Positions 23,280 through 35,129 of a stretch of DNA of 64,000 bases are shown here, one piece after another. Made by a program: the position numbers and the translations under genes. A model generated the notes under the pieces. It searched no databases, had not been told where the DNA came from, and saw only the letters and a list, made by a program, of their open reading frames with translations. The DNA comes from Isoetes taiwanensis (Eukaryota > Streptophyta > Lycopodiopsida > Isoetales > Isoetaceae): NCBI GenBank assembly GCA_021234155.1, contig JAJEKV010000107.1, forward strand, positions 60,001-124,000, in the 5' to 3' direction. The stretch's first letter is position 1, and each line of letters opens with the position of its first letter.

Positions 23280-26100
23280 AATTGTTTTGCCCCTTCGGGG
23301 CTAATTAATGTTAATAGTAATTATATGTTGGTTGTTATATGTAGGTAAACATTTGGGAGATGTTAGAGTGATAAAAAGACGAGAGATTAAAGGCCAAAAG
23401 TATCTTTATTTAGTGCATTTTCAATGCAAAAGTTTGAATCTTGCTTTGCACTTGAAATTGTCATTTTCGTGTGTGCCTCGTTACGAAATACAAGTAAAAA
23501 ACAATGTGTTAAATAAAAAGAGAATGCAAGTAAACTTAATGAATATTCCTAGAGAAGAGCTATCTGGAACACAACTCAAAAAGATGAACATATAGAAGAA
23601 ACAAAAGAAGATTGTTAAACCGCTATTTTCATGCAGCTAGACTGAAAGAAAGGTTATATTATCTTCATTGTTTAAAAATAATAATTCACTAGAGATAATG
23701 TGTAAGCCACAACTGCTGCATCAACCAGGACAGGAGCTCGTTGAGGATTAAGTCCCACATTTATCGAATTGAATTGTTCTTCTCCATGTCATACCATACT
23801 GGTTTAACTGGATCAGCTCATTAAAAAAGCACATCATTTCAATGCAACAGCATTTCAATGCAAGCCACAGTAGGCATCCTTAAGTCACCATTAAGTCACC
23901 AAGTATAACGTCATATGTCTTTGCAATAAGATGAGGTAAAATTAGTGAGCATTTGAAAGAAGGAATTCAAGGTGTGCTAGCAAGTACCACATGTAATATC
24001 TACACCGAATAGTAGGGATATCAAAAGTAATATCTATACCGAAGAAGTTTGAGTGCACCAGTAGTTTGAGAGATGTGATGGAACTGATATACTACATGTC
24101 CGCCCGCCACCAGAACTACATTAAAAATCAAAATAAAAAACAATGGATCAAATACTAGTAGAGTATGACAGAAAGAAAGATTAATGCAATAACATGTACA
24201 ATCTTGTGAAATATCCTATTGGAAATAATATGTGAATGGTTCATTCAAGTATCAAAGAACACTTTAACAACAGATGATTTGGCAGAATACTTGATATCTT
24301 CGGAATGTCGCTAGATGTATTCACTGCTGAAAACAAAGTGCGGAGAGCCTTGTATTCCAAGACCAAGCTGAAACAAGCACTCCACGATTTGCAAGTTGCA
24401 AAGTAGCATAGCATAAGGCCCTACGCATAAGGCCCTCGATAAGAGACAAAGCCCCAACGTCTCTGGATTTCTGAGGCTGAGGCTGAGGCTGTGAGGCAAT
24501 GAGCAATTATAACACTTTCTTCAAATCTTTCTACTTAATAGTGGGAAGAATATCCATCATACCTTCATAACATCAAGCGGGTTTACTATGATGGCTGAAA
24601 GAAAAGTCACGACCCTAAAATAACCCTAAAATAACCCTAGTGTTATGAGCTACACCAAAACTAGAGGAAGATCCCGATTCACAAGGTAATTAATGGCGGT
24701 CCTCCACCCAACCGGGCCTTTAGGTGTAGAGCTCGCGAGAATTAACAACAAGGCGGTGAGGCTTTAGCAAACATCAAGGCAAAGAACTAGATTACGGCCA
24801 GAAGAATCCTACCGGCTTAGGGACATAATCGATTTTGGCAAACCGACAAGAGCACTTTTGTTGGAGATGATCCAGAAGCTGGTTGGCGGCCGTTGATGCT
24901 GTCCTGTAAGTTTCGATGCAGCCCCCTTATAATTCCGAGGCTGCCCATGACAAAATCCGACGCTGGCCCTTCGATTTCCCTTTTGCCAGTTTTTGGCCTA
25001 GAAAGGAATAGCTCAATATCTGCATGTGAATTTTGAGATATACCAGAAGCTAAATGGGGCTTCAATATCATCCCTTGATTAAGAATTAAAGAGTCAATCT
25101 TGGCCATTAAAACGGGACGATAAATTTGGATGGCACAAAAAACCATGCAAACATGGGGCTAAACTAGGAATTAAAACATGGAATACAATGCGCACTCTAG
25201 ATGTACGCATTAGTATGTGCCATGGAATACGGCCAACAAATCATATGAAAACCTTAGGAAAAAACGTACAAAAATACAAAGAAAACCCCCTGTCATTATG
25301 CTAGATATTCACATCTATTTTCACATCGACACGTAACATTTTTTCCTTTCACTTCTATTTTCTCTGGCCTTTTTTTTCTATCTCTATTTTTTCCTTCCGG
25401 AAAAAAATCTTGCCCCTTGAGGTTTATATTTTTAGTGGGTGACAACCAATGATCTAATGTCATAATTAATTTTGCACTATTAGTTCAATTCAACAAATGG
25501 TATCTAGATTTCCTTTACTCAATTCCCATACTCAAGATTTTTTATTTTTACATCTATATCTATATGTCGAGACTCATGCATAACACACAACAAATTTAAT
25601 TGAATCTTAGGCTTCAAACTAATGTTGTGGCAAATGAACATGTAGCTACATGCTCTATGTTTTGGAGCTTTCATCCATCTAAATCAACTGCATACCCTAC
25701 AATATGATTAAATCCATTCCAACCAACTATAAACCCTACAATATGGATCAAGCTTAATAACTAAAAATCTTCCAACAAAAAAAACTCTAATGGGACATGC
25801 AAATACCTCTACTGGGTGGAGCAATCTTTAACCCCTCTGAAGGGATCAGGTGAACACAGGCATTGAATTTCTTTTGGATTAGATGCACCATTTTGGTATG
25901 CATCAAGCCATTTTTTGCATTCAATCCTGGTTTAGGCCCATATTTTTATATGAACTTTCATATGAATCAAGTAAGCAGGGTTAGAAACAAAGACAATTCC
26001 CCGCTTTGTTACTTCACACGAAGTCCTTGTACATAGTTCATTTGAAATCAAAGAATGATGGAAGCATGATGAGGAAATCCAGATCTTCGCAAAAATATTG
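23280..26100. other. intergenic, no gene recognised
   Basis: AT-rich DNA with isolated open frames (for example 24817-25146 minus, 109 residues; 23308-23595 plus, 95 residues) that match no family I know and have no convincing splice partners. A GC hairpin GCCCCTTCGGGGC lies at about 23290. Confidence 0.4.
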
Positions 26101-26106
26101 GTGCAG

Positions 26107-26580
26107 CCATGGCTTCACTTATAGGCCTCCAGAAATAGCAAAGCGAGGATTGGCAGAAGCAAAGAAGAAAGGAGTAGATGTTATCATAGTTGATACAACA
26201 GGATGTCTTCAGGTCTATAGGTGAACAACATATTTATTCCAATGAGAATGAGGTAACAATGTTCACATCTTATCATTATGGGCAGGTAGATAAAGGAATG
26301 ATGGATGAACTGAAACAACTAAAGCAGGCTATGAACCCTATAGAGGTTCTTCTAGTGGTTGATACAATGATAGGCCACGAAGCAGCAGGTTTCTTTCATG
26401 GCCTGTCTTGATCAGAAAATATCCTATCGAATAGTAGTATTTATTAGATGTAATGTATTGAAGATTAAATGTTTTTTTTTTTATGTTCATTGATTAACAT
26501 AAGCATTGTCAATGCAGCTTTGGTGGCATCTTTCAACCTAGAGGTTGGCATAACAGGTGCAATTTTGACAAAGCTCGATG
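26107..26580 (+). pseudogene. chloroplast SRP54 GTPase-domain fragment (three exons)
   Basis: Three consecutive exon-like blocks match the GTPase (G) domain of chloroplast SRP54, which targets light-harvesting proteins to thylakoids. Block 1 (about 26120-26212) reads PPEIAKRGLAEAKKK then [18 protein letters not shown] intron (26213-26285) follows. Block 2 (26286-26388) reads [13 protein letters not shown] and [10 protein letters not shown] second GT-AG intron (26389-26517) follows. Block 3 (26518-26580) reads ALVASFNLEVGITG then ILTKLDG and stops at another GT. Intron phases join the frame correctly and no stops occur inside. However, the G3 motif DTAGR reads DTTGC here, and no upstream (NG-domain start, P-loop) or downstream (M-domain) exons were found. 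It is best read as a captured or orphaned gene fragment. The same fold occurs in cytosolic SRP54 and FtsY, but the wording is closest to the plastid type. Confidence 0.8.
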
Positions 26581-26639
26581 GTGACCAGTTCTGGCCTGAA
26601 CAGGCACACGTGTTTGACAAGGTCAAATGCTTGTTTTTT

Positions 26640-27190
26640 TTAGGGCACAAATCCGTCGTCTTATTCAAGACCCGGAAGGCCAGTACGTTCCGTGGCCAGA
26701 CTAGTTTAACATCTGCGGAGGCTACAATGCCATTCAAGATTGTAGAGGACGCAGTGTCAAGCTGGTTTTTGGATGAATTATATTTTCTAGACGATGTGTA
26801 GTGGAGACACTCATAAACGAAGTCTTCGCAGCAACAACAAGGTCCTGAAGACATGCAATGCTTGCAACAAGATAGTGTCGGACAGTCTCTACGATACGTG
26901 CGGGAACGATGACATGAAGAGTTAAAAATGTTTGGCGACGTCGACACTGCATCCAAGTTGCTACATGTCACAATGGTAGGAGCATTGCTTGACAAACTTC
27001 TCGGTTATCCATTAGGAGGCGCATTAGCTACAATGAAGGTAGACCCTCGATCATTGCGCCAAAGCGCACTGAAGAGCTGGGGTAAATGCACGTTCGAACT
27101 CAACCACGGACATGTCCACTATCTATTTCACATAGTTCTCCATTCACATGCTGCAATAAATGTAACTATATCTCGCTTTTATGCATTCAT
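26640..27190. other. unassigned stretch with open frames on both strands
   Basis: Frames of 166 residues (plus, from 26928) and 176 residues (minus, 26995-26465) overlap here. Neither resembles a family I recognise. The plus frame runs on into the microsatellite, which inflates its length. Confidence 0.3.
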
Positions 27191-27205
27191 CGTCGCCTCC
27201 CCGAA

Positions 27206-27412
<207 letters not shown>

Positions 27413-27419
27413 GTTGGCC

Positions 27420-28430
27420 ACATGCTGACTTAGAGATGACGAGAGACAATACGAGAGATGAGAGATGGGGGAGAGATGGGAGAGATGGGTGAGAGTGGGA
27501 AAACCCAACTCTCACCTTGAGAGATGATTCGCCCCTAACAGCCCAGATTAGGGCGTTTTCATTGCCCACTAACCAAACAATTAACCTTAATTTTCGCTGC
27601 CTGAAAAAACCGCCTAAATGTTTCCCATTAACCAAAACCAGGGGCGCCATTTCCCCTGCTTCTTGATTTTCAAGGCCGCCCAATTCTTGCTCCGAGTATC
27701 CAATTCCTCGAAGCAATTAGTCGACACGATCCGTATTCATCGACACGACGATTTGCATTCTCGCTTTTTTGTGCATTCATACATTAAGTTTTGATCCTCA
27801 ATTTCGTTTTAAGTCGTCCTTATTCCCAATCAATTATTTAGACTCAGATGTCTAAGGCCTCTCGATCTGCTTTGCCAGCAACCAACAAGCCTTTCGTGCC
27901 TCCTCGGGTTGAAAAAATGGCACCAAGAAGGACCCGGAAAATGACAGGCCTCCATGGATGTGCAATTGGAGACTAATTCTGAGCCAATTCCATCTTCAAG
28001 ACAGCCAAAGGAAAAGAGATCCAAGCGTGTATTGAGCGAAATTCAGGCATCCTCTGATATTGTAAGTGAATCTTTAGAAACCGATTCTGCTTTGGCTATT
28101 GTTGTGCATGAGAAGGAAAATTCGAAAGTGATAGACACAAAGAATAGGAAGTCTCCTGCGCAATAGACAGATCACGGTGTCTCCACATTCCTCAATCTCC
28201 TAAACGAGATGAAATTGGTAACCAATGGCACCCTCAACCTCTCCAACACACAATGTATTTGCCCGACACTTCAAATGAAATGTAATTTCCTAGTGGAAAT
28301 CCCAAAAGAGTTTGTGTTCATGTATTTAACTATGCAATTTATGTCCATTTGCTTGCTCGACATAAACAAAACATGTTTGCTTGCTTAACAAAACATGTGG
28401 AGTCATCCTCCTTAAGAAAAATCTTTTGTA
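27420..28430. other. intergenic, no gene recognised
   Basis: This stretch lies between the microsatellite and the 3' end of the pogo-like transposase. A short open plus frame (27954-28166, 70 residues, Lys/Ser/Glu-rich) is not recognised. The 3' terminus of the pogo-like element should lie here, but I could not identify its TIR. Confidence 0.4.
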
Positions 28431-28437
28431 GCTCAAA

Positions 28438-31400
28438 TTACTCTTCTATGGTCTCGTCTGAATCGTATGCATCTTGTTCTGCTAAGGCCGTGTTCAAAGG
28501 CAACTCTGGTGTTGCCTCATTTACCTGCAATACCAAAAGTATACTAAGAAGATTGAGCACAACATTACAGCAATGAATTCCTACTGCATACCTGTGCAGT
28601 CCTCCATGCTCTAAAGAAGCCCTCGTCCATGCCCCTTGCTGTAGCAAGAGCTTCAGCATCAACTCCAATCTCGGCCATCTCCCGAATATGTCTGGCCTTG
28701 TCAATTGCCCTGACTTCATCATTTTCTGGTCCCGTGTTTGCTGCTGCATAGTTTATCTAGCCTTGTGTATCCATCCTCAAAGAATTAGCTAAGGGGTTGA
28801 ATGTTCTTTGTTTGGTGGCAAGGTCCCATCTCTTCAAAGGTGAACGGATGTTGCTGACTTTGTTGGGTGTAGGCCTGACCAAAGGGATGCAGCCCTCTAT
28901 GCTAATTGATTGAGGATGCACCCCATCTCCCTCACATATGTGGGTGTGTTCAAGACTGCAACCTATATCCAGGGTTTGTGTTCGAGGAGCTACTAGGCGT
29001 TCAAGACCTGCCTGCTCTCCAGGTACTTGGATGACCCCCACATCGTCATTCTGGTTGCTGGGCACATAAGTCTCCCAATTGTCATCCTCCCTAATGACAT
29101 GCCTTGCCCTACCTTGCCTTTCTCTCATCCTTTTCATTGCAGCCAACCTCCTAGCCTTTGCTGCCTCATTCAATGGCCTTTGGCAGCCAAAGATGGCTCT
29201 CACCCTGGATTGCCCTGCTGGATACATGAATGCCCTCAGCCTCCTGGTGTTCTCCTGCTCCAAAACCTCTGCTTGCTTCCTACTTTCCCTCTCTAACCCG
29301 TTTGCAGCAGCTCGCCTGCTGGCTTCTTTCTTTTCAGCCCTCCTCCTGGCTGCCTCCACTTTCTTAAGGGCAGCTTGCTGGACCTTTAGTCTCTCAGCCT
29401 CCTCTCTTCTTGCCTTTTCTGCTGCAAGTGCTTGGCAGAATTCATTGCTGCTAATGTGTACTCTTCCATGCAGTTGATCGGCTGCCACCCTATGGAGCAA
29501 GACTTGCTGCATTGTTCCCAAGCTATTTGCTGCATGGTCACATGTGGCTTGCACATGTTCCTCCCATTGCAAGTCAACTTCTTGCATGTTGAAACCCTCT
29601 ATGTTCAGCCTTTGGTCACATGGTTGTCCAATTGGTTCAACCCTATCTATGTGTGCACTCTCATTTGCTGCAGGTTGCACAATGGGGATAGCCAATCCAT
29701 CATCAATTCCTGGTGGTTGATCGGGTAATGGTGCTGGCACATAAACTTCCTCTTGAGCAAGTCTACTGCCTTCGTTTCCAGGCACTACCCTTGTTGGATT
29801 GAATGGCCAAATCCCTGTAGCCATGAAACCAGCTTTTATATTTGCCACTGTTAACCCTGCAGCCATGGACATGGATATCAATTCAGCCATATCCTCCATC
29901 TTAGGTTCGGATCTGCCTTTTCTTACCATGTATTCAGCCCTCAATCTTTTGAATGCTGCCTTGAAAGGCGCAAAGCATGAGACATCTAATGGCTGCCGCC
30001 TATGTGATGTATATGCAAGTAATAATGCAAAATGTATTCCCATGTCTTTGGCTGCCAATATGACATCCAATTCTACATGGCTTCCATGCCCATCAAGCAA
30101 GATCAGATGTGGTCATTCAGGTGACACTCCTCCAGGCACTCTACATTGGAAGTGAGACAACCAAGACTTGAAGAGTTCAGTTGTCATCCAAGCTGACTGC
30201 TGGACAGCCTGAATTGCCCCCTCTTCAGACCTGGATATGTTGTCCTGCCTTATCCTAGTTCCCTTGAAAATGTACTGGGTATTTTAAACCCTTCTGTATT
30301 TACACACACTAAGATTGTAACCCATTCCCTGGTATTCATGACCAGCTCACTAACCCTATTCTCACCTTTCCTTGCAATTATCTTTAGCCCCTTAACTTTC
30401 CCAGCTTGGATCCCGATCTCATCTGTTCCAGATCCTTGAAGGAGGGAAGTTAAACCATCATTCATTTAAATTAAAAATATGTCTTAATATTGGGAAGTTT
30501 AAATTTTTTCTATTTCTGCCCCGTCCGTCTTTTCCCCCGCTTTTTGCCCCGTCCGTCCGCCTATTCATTTGCCTTGCGGTCCGCCTATTTATTTGCCTCG
30601 TCCATTCCTCACTTTTTCTTTCCTTTTTTTTTTTCCTCATTTATTTCTTCCAACGCAGTACAAGATTGCGCTTCTTTCCCTAATTTTTTCCATGGAAGCC
30701 GGGCTTCTTCTTCCGGCTTCTTCTTCTTCTGGCATCTTCTCCTTTCGGCTTCTTGTGCGCGTCCGGCTTCTTCTTCTGACTTCTTCAGCTTCTTCTTCTT
30801 CGCAGACACCATTCCATCTATGGCGAGTTTCGTAAGCTTCAAGAAATTTGCAAAAGCTATGTTCTCTGCAGGGTTTTTGTTCTCTGCAAAAGCTATGTTC
30901 TCTGCAAAAGCCTTCTACTTGCAATTTGTGGATTTTTTGCAGAGTTTGGCCTACGCATGCATCTCAGCCGATACATCACAAGCCGACTCTAGATTTGGAG
31001 AAGGGATACATCACAAGCCGACTGCATATAGTCATTCTTCTGTTGTTTTTCTTTTGAACAGCAATATAAGCCCAGCTTCGCCCATCTTCAATATTTTGTG
31101 TTTCTAAAATTTGTCTTTGGTCGGTGCTATGGCAAACAGTTAAAGCAGATGGGATGTATGGACGCTAGAGCTTATGATGCAGAGAGAAAGCAGTGGCACT
31201 ATGGAATGGAAACTTTAGGTTTTACAAAAAAAATTGCCATTGCAATCTGCATTTCAAAATCCTCTCAGATGCATTATATTCGTTTAGTGATGATCTAAGG
31301 TACTGTGGGCTATACAGGACATGCAAAAGGCCAGTGTTTCATGACCAGTGTTCAGGCAAATCCATATTTTGAGGATGAAAATGAGGAGAATGAGATATTA

Positions 31401-32643
31401 TTTCAGTCTGCCATAGAAGCTATTAACTAAAAATTGCAGAAACAGAACTATTAGAGCTTGCAGAGGTTAGACGGTTGTCTAGAGATAACCAAATTCGAAG
31501 TTGTTTTATGCTTATGAAAGCTTTGTTATGCTTGAGAAATCGCGCCAAGCGCGATTTTATTCTGTCTTCACTTTTACCAATTGTCTCGTTTATCATATTT
31601 TAGAAGATATCACTTTTATTAGTGGATAGATAATCCAACTTTATTTGGCTAAAATACTATAACTCTAGTTTTAAGATCGTTAAAAAATGTGAATATTGGA
31701 GTGATTTCATGTTTGACACACCTTATTACTTGCTCAATTTTGTAGAAAAAATGATAATTTCTCTTGTGATGTTAATAAAGAAATTGTTATTTCAAGTATA
31801 TTTGTTGTTAAATTCTATCTAATCTATTGATGTTAATTTCAAGCAAACAAGGCCTTTCCTTGCCTTATTTAATGTAAATGCGATAAAATACTGAAATATT
31901 CAACATAAACTATAGTTTTGTAAATGTACAAAATAGAATTAAAAAGCACTAAATGCCCTAAAAATAATGCTTATCTGGCGCGATTTTGGAATAGACATAA
32001 TCCCAAAATATATGAATGATGGTTGTTATACTCATCATATATTTCTTTAAGGCCTGAGTAGAATCTATCCAAGTTTTCTTGATTCATAGCCCAGGCACGT
32101 GAGACATCTAGAGTCTCTGCACTCCTAAGGGAGATCTCAGGATGGCGCTGCTTGAATAATTTCCACCACTTTCCACCTAAAACCCCTTCGAAGGCTGGAT
32201 TGTTCTCCTTCGCCATTTCTGCAGCACGCTCCTTGACCGAGGACAAGGTCACGCCCATCCCCTATTCTGCCCTCCCTATGGCCCAATCCACAAGTTCCTT
32301 TTCTTGGGACGGTGTTAGAATCTGTGGATGTCTATCTGTCTTGTGGGAAATTCGACCATACAACCAGTCTCTGATGGATGATTCTGGGATACCAGCTCGT
32401 CTAGAAGCTTCTCTAATTGAAATACCATGTTCACTAACCTCATCAAGAGCGTATAGCATCTACTCCTCCGTCCATTGGCCTCTTCTTATTGGCTTCCTCG
32501 TCATTGTAGAACCCGATCCGCTAGTCTGAGGAGGCTTCTTCTTTGTTCTAGACGCAGAAAACTCGCTTGCTGGACGTTACTGTCCCTCTGCTGCTGCCTG
32601 GCAATGTAGCATCAATCCCTGGTCGAGCTCTAGTGGACACCAT
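28438..32643 (-). pseudogene. pogo/Tigger-like transposase, disrupted
   Basis: The minus-strand coding remains form a pogo/Tigger-like (Tc1-mariner superfamily) transposase. From the N-terminus: a possible start at 32643 (MVSTRARPG), a psq-type helix-turn-helix (SIREASRRAGIPESSIRDWL), a CENP-B-like second DNA-binding helix region (GGKWWKLFKQRHPE), then after a 1.5-kb interruption (about 31975-30466) the DDE core (TDEIGIQAGK; REWVTILVCVN; ILLDGHGSH; TSHRRQPLDV) and a basic coiled tail. Damage: stops after RRGQWTEE, after IGRAE, just before PHLILLDGHG (a TGA consistent with CGA decay) and at 28757, plus a frameshift near the start. Past the 28757 TAG the same frame stays protein-like to 28592, then a 67-bp GT-AG intron leads to a final exon (28524-28438) ending ETIEE. 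TIRs and the TA duplication were not located. It is related to the plant and animal genes domesticated from this family, but this copy is broken. Confidence 0.88.
30466..31975. other. 1.5-kb interruption inside the pogo-like transposase
   Basis: Transposase homology stops at about 30466 on the DDE side (just after a TTCAAG acceptor-like site) and at about 31975 on the DNA-binding side. The DNA between holds a CT-rich stretch (30560-30800) with TTCTTC runs, a short repeat of GCAAAAGCTATGTTCTCTG (30850-30915), and AT-rich DNA with a palindrome built on AAATCGCG...CGCGATTT at about 31539. GCGCGATTTT occurs both there and at the 31977 junction. It could be an intron that gained sequence, or a nested insertion. 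The open plus frame 30490-31107 is low-complexity and not convincing as a gene. Confidence 0.5.
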
Positions 32644-32649
32644 TGGTCT

Positions 32650-34450
32650 CCCCTTCAGCGACAACAGAGGATCAGTTGAGTAACAAGCCGGAACTGCCGG
32701 ATCAGTTGAGTAAGTAGCGAATTTCTTGTTCCTTCGCAATCACACTGATTGCCCATCTCATCTGCATGCATTGTGGCTGGAATTTGCGCGCGAATTCCAG
32801 CCCCCGGCTTTGAATCATGCCTCGGAATGGGCATGTTCAGGGGTTCCCATGTGCGCGATGACTGGCTGTATGGCTCGGGATCCATGGCCTCTCGGCCCAC
32901 GAAGTCGCGACACCTGGTGCGCGTTCAGGGGGGACTGTGGGGTGGCGCCGAGGTGGCGTTTAGTACCACAGGGTACGGTAGGTCCGCGGTGGCGAGCAAC
33001 CATACCCTATAGAGAGGCGGGTGCTTCATCGATTTTCTCACACGACTATGACAGGTTTGCATGTACAAGGCCATGGTCTCAATACCTTTAAGGTTTGGAT
33101 TGAGGAATCAGATTTATTCATCTCATGGCATTCATACTATATGGGTCGTTGGCTTCGAAACTTACAAAAGTAATGGTATTGAGTTGATTATTTATCTGTA
33201 TCATCTCTAGTTTGTCCCAGTTATTATGTTCCTTGGGTTTCTTTGCATGCTTCTAATTTCCTTTGTAATTATGTCGTTTAGTTTTTATCATCATTGTGCA
33301 TCATGTAATTTCCAAGCTTCCAGGTTGTTTGTTGATTGCCTTTCTCTAGACAATACAGTTGGCACTTGATGTTCACCTTAAATCGCTTCATCTTGGGCTT
33401 TTTGTAGTTCAAGTGTACAGTTCTTTTGGTCTCGGACAGTACGTTTAATGCACATTTGGTTCTTTTCAAGCCTATTTCATTTCAATGCATTCTTCTTGTT
33501 TGAGATGCATATGCACATTAGATCCATTCTTTGTGTTGTCTTCTTTTATAGCTCTTCTGTTTTTATATACTTGCTCCACTTCTGTGCTTTTTCTTATGTT
33601 GTTTTTTGGACACTGTCAATCATCATACATCTTTATCTCCACTGATGTGATCTTCAGCTTCTATTAGATAATTTTTGTGATCTCTAATCTCGGTTGTTAC
33701 TTTTTTGCGCCTATGTTTTTTGGATACTCCTTTAAGCAGTTCTTGACTTAGACTTGTCTTCGTGCCCTGTGCAATTAGTCTAGTCGGTCGTACATGTTCC
33801 ATCTTGGTCTTTTTCTTTCTTTTCCCGTGGCTTCGTTACGCCAATTGTCCCGATGACTTTATACTTATATTTGTTCCATAAATTCTAAGGTCTTTTGACC
33901 CCTTTATGCGTCGGCCCAGGTCATTCATTTAGTATTTTGCTTTAGATTAACTTCAGATTCACATATCCCTTGGAGTTTTTGCCAATTTGCTTCATGTTGG
34001 TCCTCTAGTTGTTTTGACTTCTTTCACTTGGCATCCTTTGCTTCCCTTTCCTATCTTTAGTCGCTTTGAGACAATTGCTCTGGGTTGTTGCATTATTCTC
34101 CCTTGTCTTTTTTCTGGTTTGTTCTCTGGCATCATTTGCTCATTCTGTTATCCCAAGTGCATTATCTCTATTCCTTTATTCCATTTCATCACTATTGTAG
34201 TGTTTTTTTGGGTTGCCCCTAAGGGTTGCCCCTAAGGGGGCAAACCCTTGTTTATGTGGGTTTGTGGCATATTTCAAGTATATGCCAGTATATGCTCGAA
34301 ATATGCCAATGACTGCTCAAAACCCATTATTCCTGTAAATTGGCGGTAATTTCTGTTGCTGAGCAGCCATTTGGAAACCGGGTAACCGGTGTTCTGGCGA
34401 TGGTGGCTGCTGGAGAGCTATTTTTGTAATAACATATAGTCTGAAAAATA
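32650..34450. other. intergenic; GC-rich patch then pyrimidine-rich stretch
   Basis: 32660-32720 carries a two-copy GGATCAGTTGAGTAA repeat. 32780-33010 is GC-rich and open in several frames without a recognised domain. 33200-34250 is T/C-rich on the plus strand and ends in a hairpin-like block (GGGTTGCCCCTAAGGG, repeated, then GGGGGCAAACCC) at about 34210-34250. A related inverted block lies at about 53550. Confidence 0.45.
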
Positions 34451-34459
34451 AGCGCACAG

Positions 34460-35122
34460 GCTCATGATTCTCTATCCTGCGACCTGTGCGGGACTTTGCT
34501 TTCCTTTCAAAGCAATTCATATGCCTCTTGCATGCTTTGCAAATCCACATATGATATCAAAGGTAACAATTATTATTCTTGTCCAAAAACATATCATATG
34601 CATATTAGATTATGAAGGGCAAGTAATCAAGCTGCTTTTATTGTAGAATTTGAGGGAAAAAAAATCCGATTCACTATCACGAGTGAGGAGCAATACCTTG
34701 CTTGATTTTGCAGTGTATTACTTCAAAAAGTTAAGTTTATTTTAGGATTTGGTTCGTACACTGGGCATTGAACCTCTGGTTCCCCTTGATGGACAAACAA
34801 AAAATGCTGGAGAAGAAGTCACAAAAGGCTGAGGTTAGCATGTCTGCATTACAGTTGTTCTATATTATTTTATTCTTAAAAGAGATAATGGGAATTCTGG
34901 AAATGTCTTATGCAGGTGAATGAAGAGTCTCCCAAATGTCACCATCCAAAACATGAATATTATGCAAGACAGGTACATAAATTAATGCATTTTATGGCTG
35001 TTTTCAGCTCTCTTTACTTTGTTATGCCCTTGACGCAATTGAGATCAGCTGATGAAGGCCAAACAATATTTTATGAGTGCCCCAATCCAAAGTGTCATCA
35101 CGAATTTTCGCTAAATACTTAA
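34460..35122 (+). pseudogene. decayed RPA12 (RNA polymerase I zinc-ribbon subunit)
   Basis: Exon-like blocks match RPA12, the small RNA polymerase I subunit with two zinc ribbons that assists transcript cleavage. Block 1 (34460-34562) reads CDLCGTLLSFQSNSYASCMLCKSTYDIK (split here: CDLCGTLLS; SYASCMLCK), the N-terminal CxxC...CxxC ribbon. A small block (34647-34682) reads FEGKKIRFTI. Block 3 (34746-34834) reads DLVRTLGIEPLV. Block 4 (34916-34972) reads SPKCHHPKHEYYARQ. Block 5 (about 35043-35122) reads RSADEGQTIFYECPN and ends in SLNT-stop. Damage: no in-frame ATG before block 1 (TGA at 34442), phases of blocks 2 and 3 do not join, an in-frame TGA near the end of block 3, the block 5 acceptor reads CAA, a C-ribbon Cys has become Ser (SPKC), and the last Cys pair is CX4C instead of CX2C. 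Family is secure; non-functionality is strongly suggested. Confidence 0.82.
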
Positions 35123-35129
35123 GATTCGC

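Noticed and set aside
23285-23305. Helitron 3' end at GCCCCTTCGGGGCTAAT
   Set aside because: The hairpin touches the CTAA without the usual ~10-base spacing and no matching 5' end was found; left as a simple hairpin.
29027-30155. Plus-strand frames of 89-132 residues opposite the transposase
   Set aside because: They are antisense shadows of the minus-strand pogo-like coding sequence.
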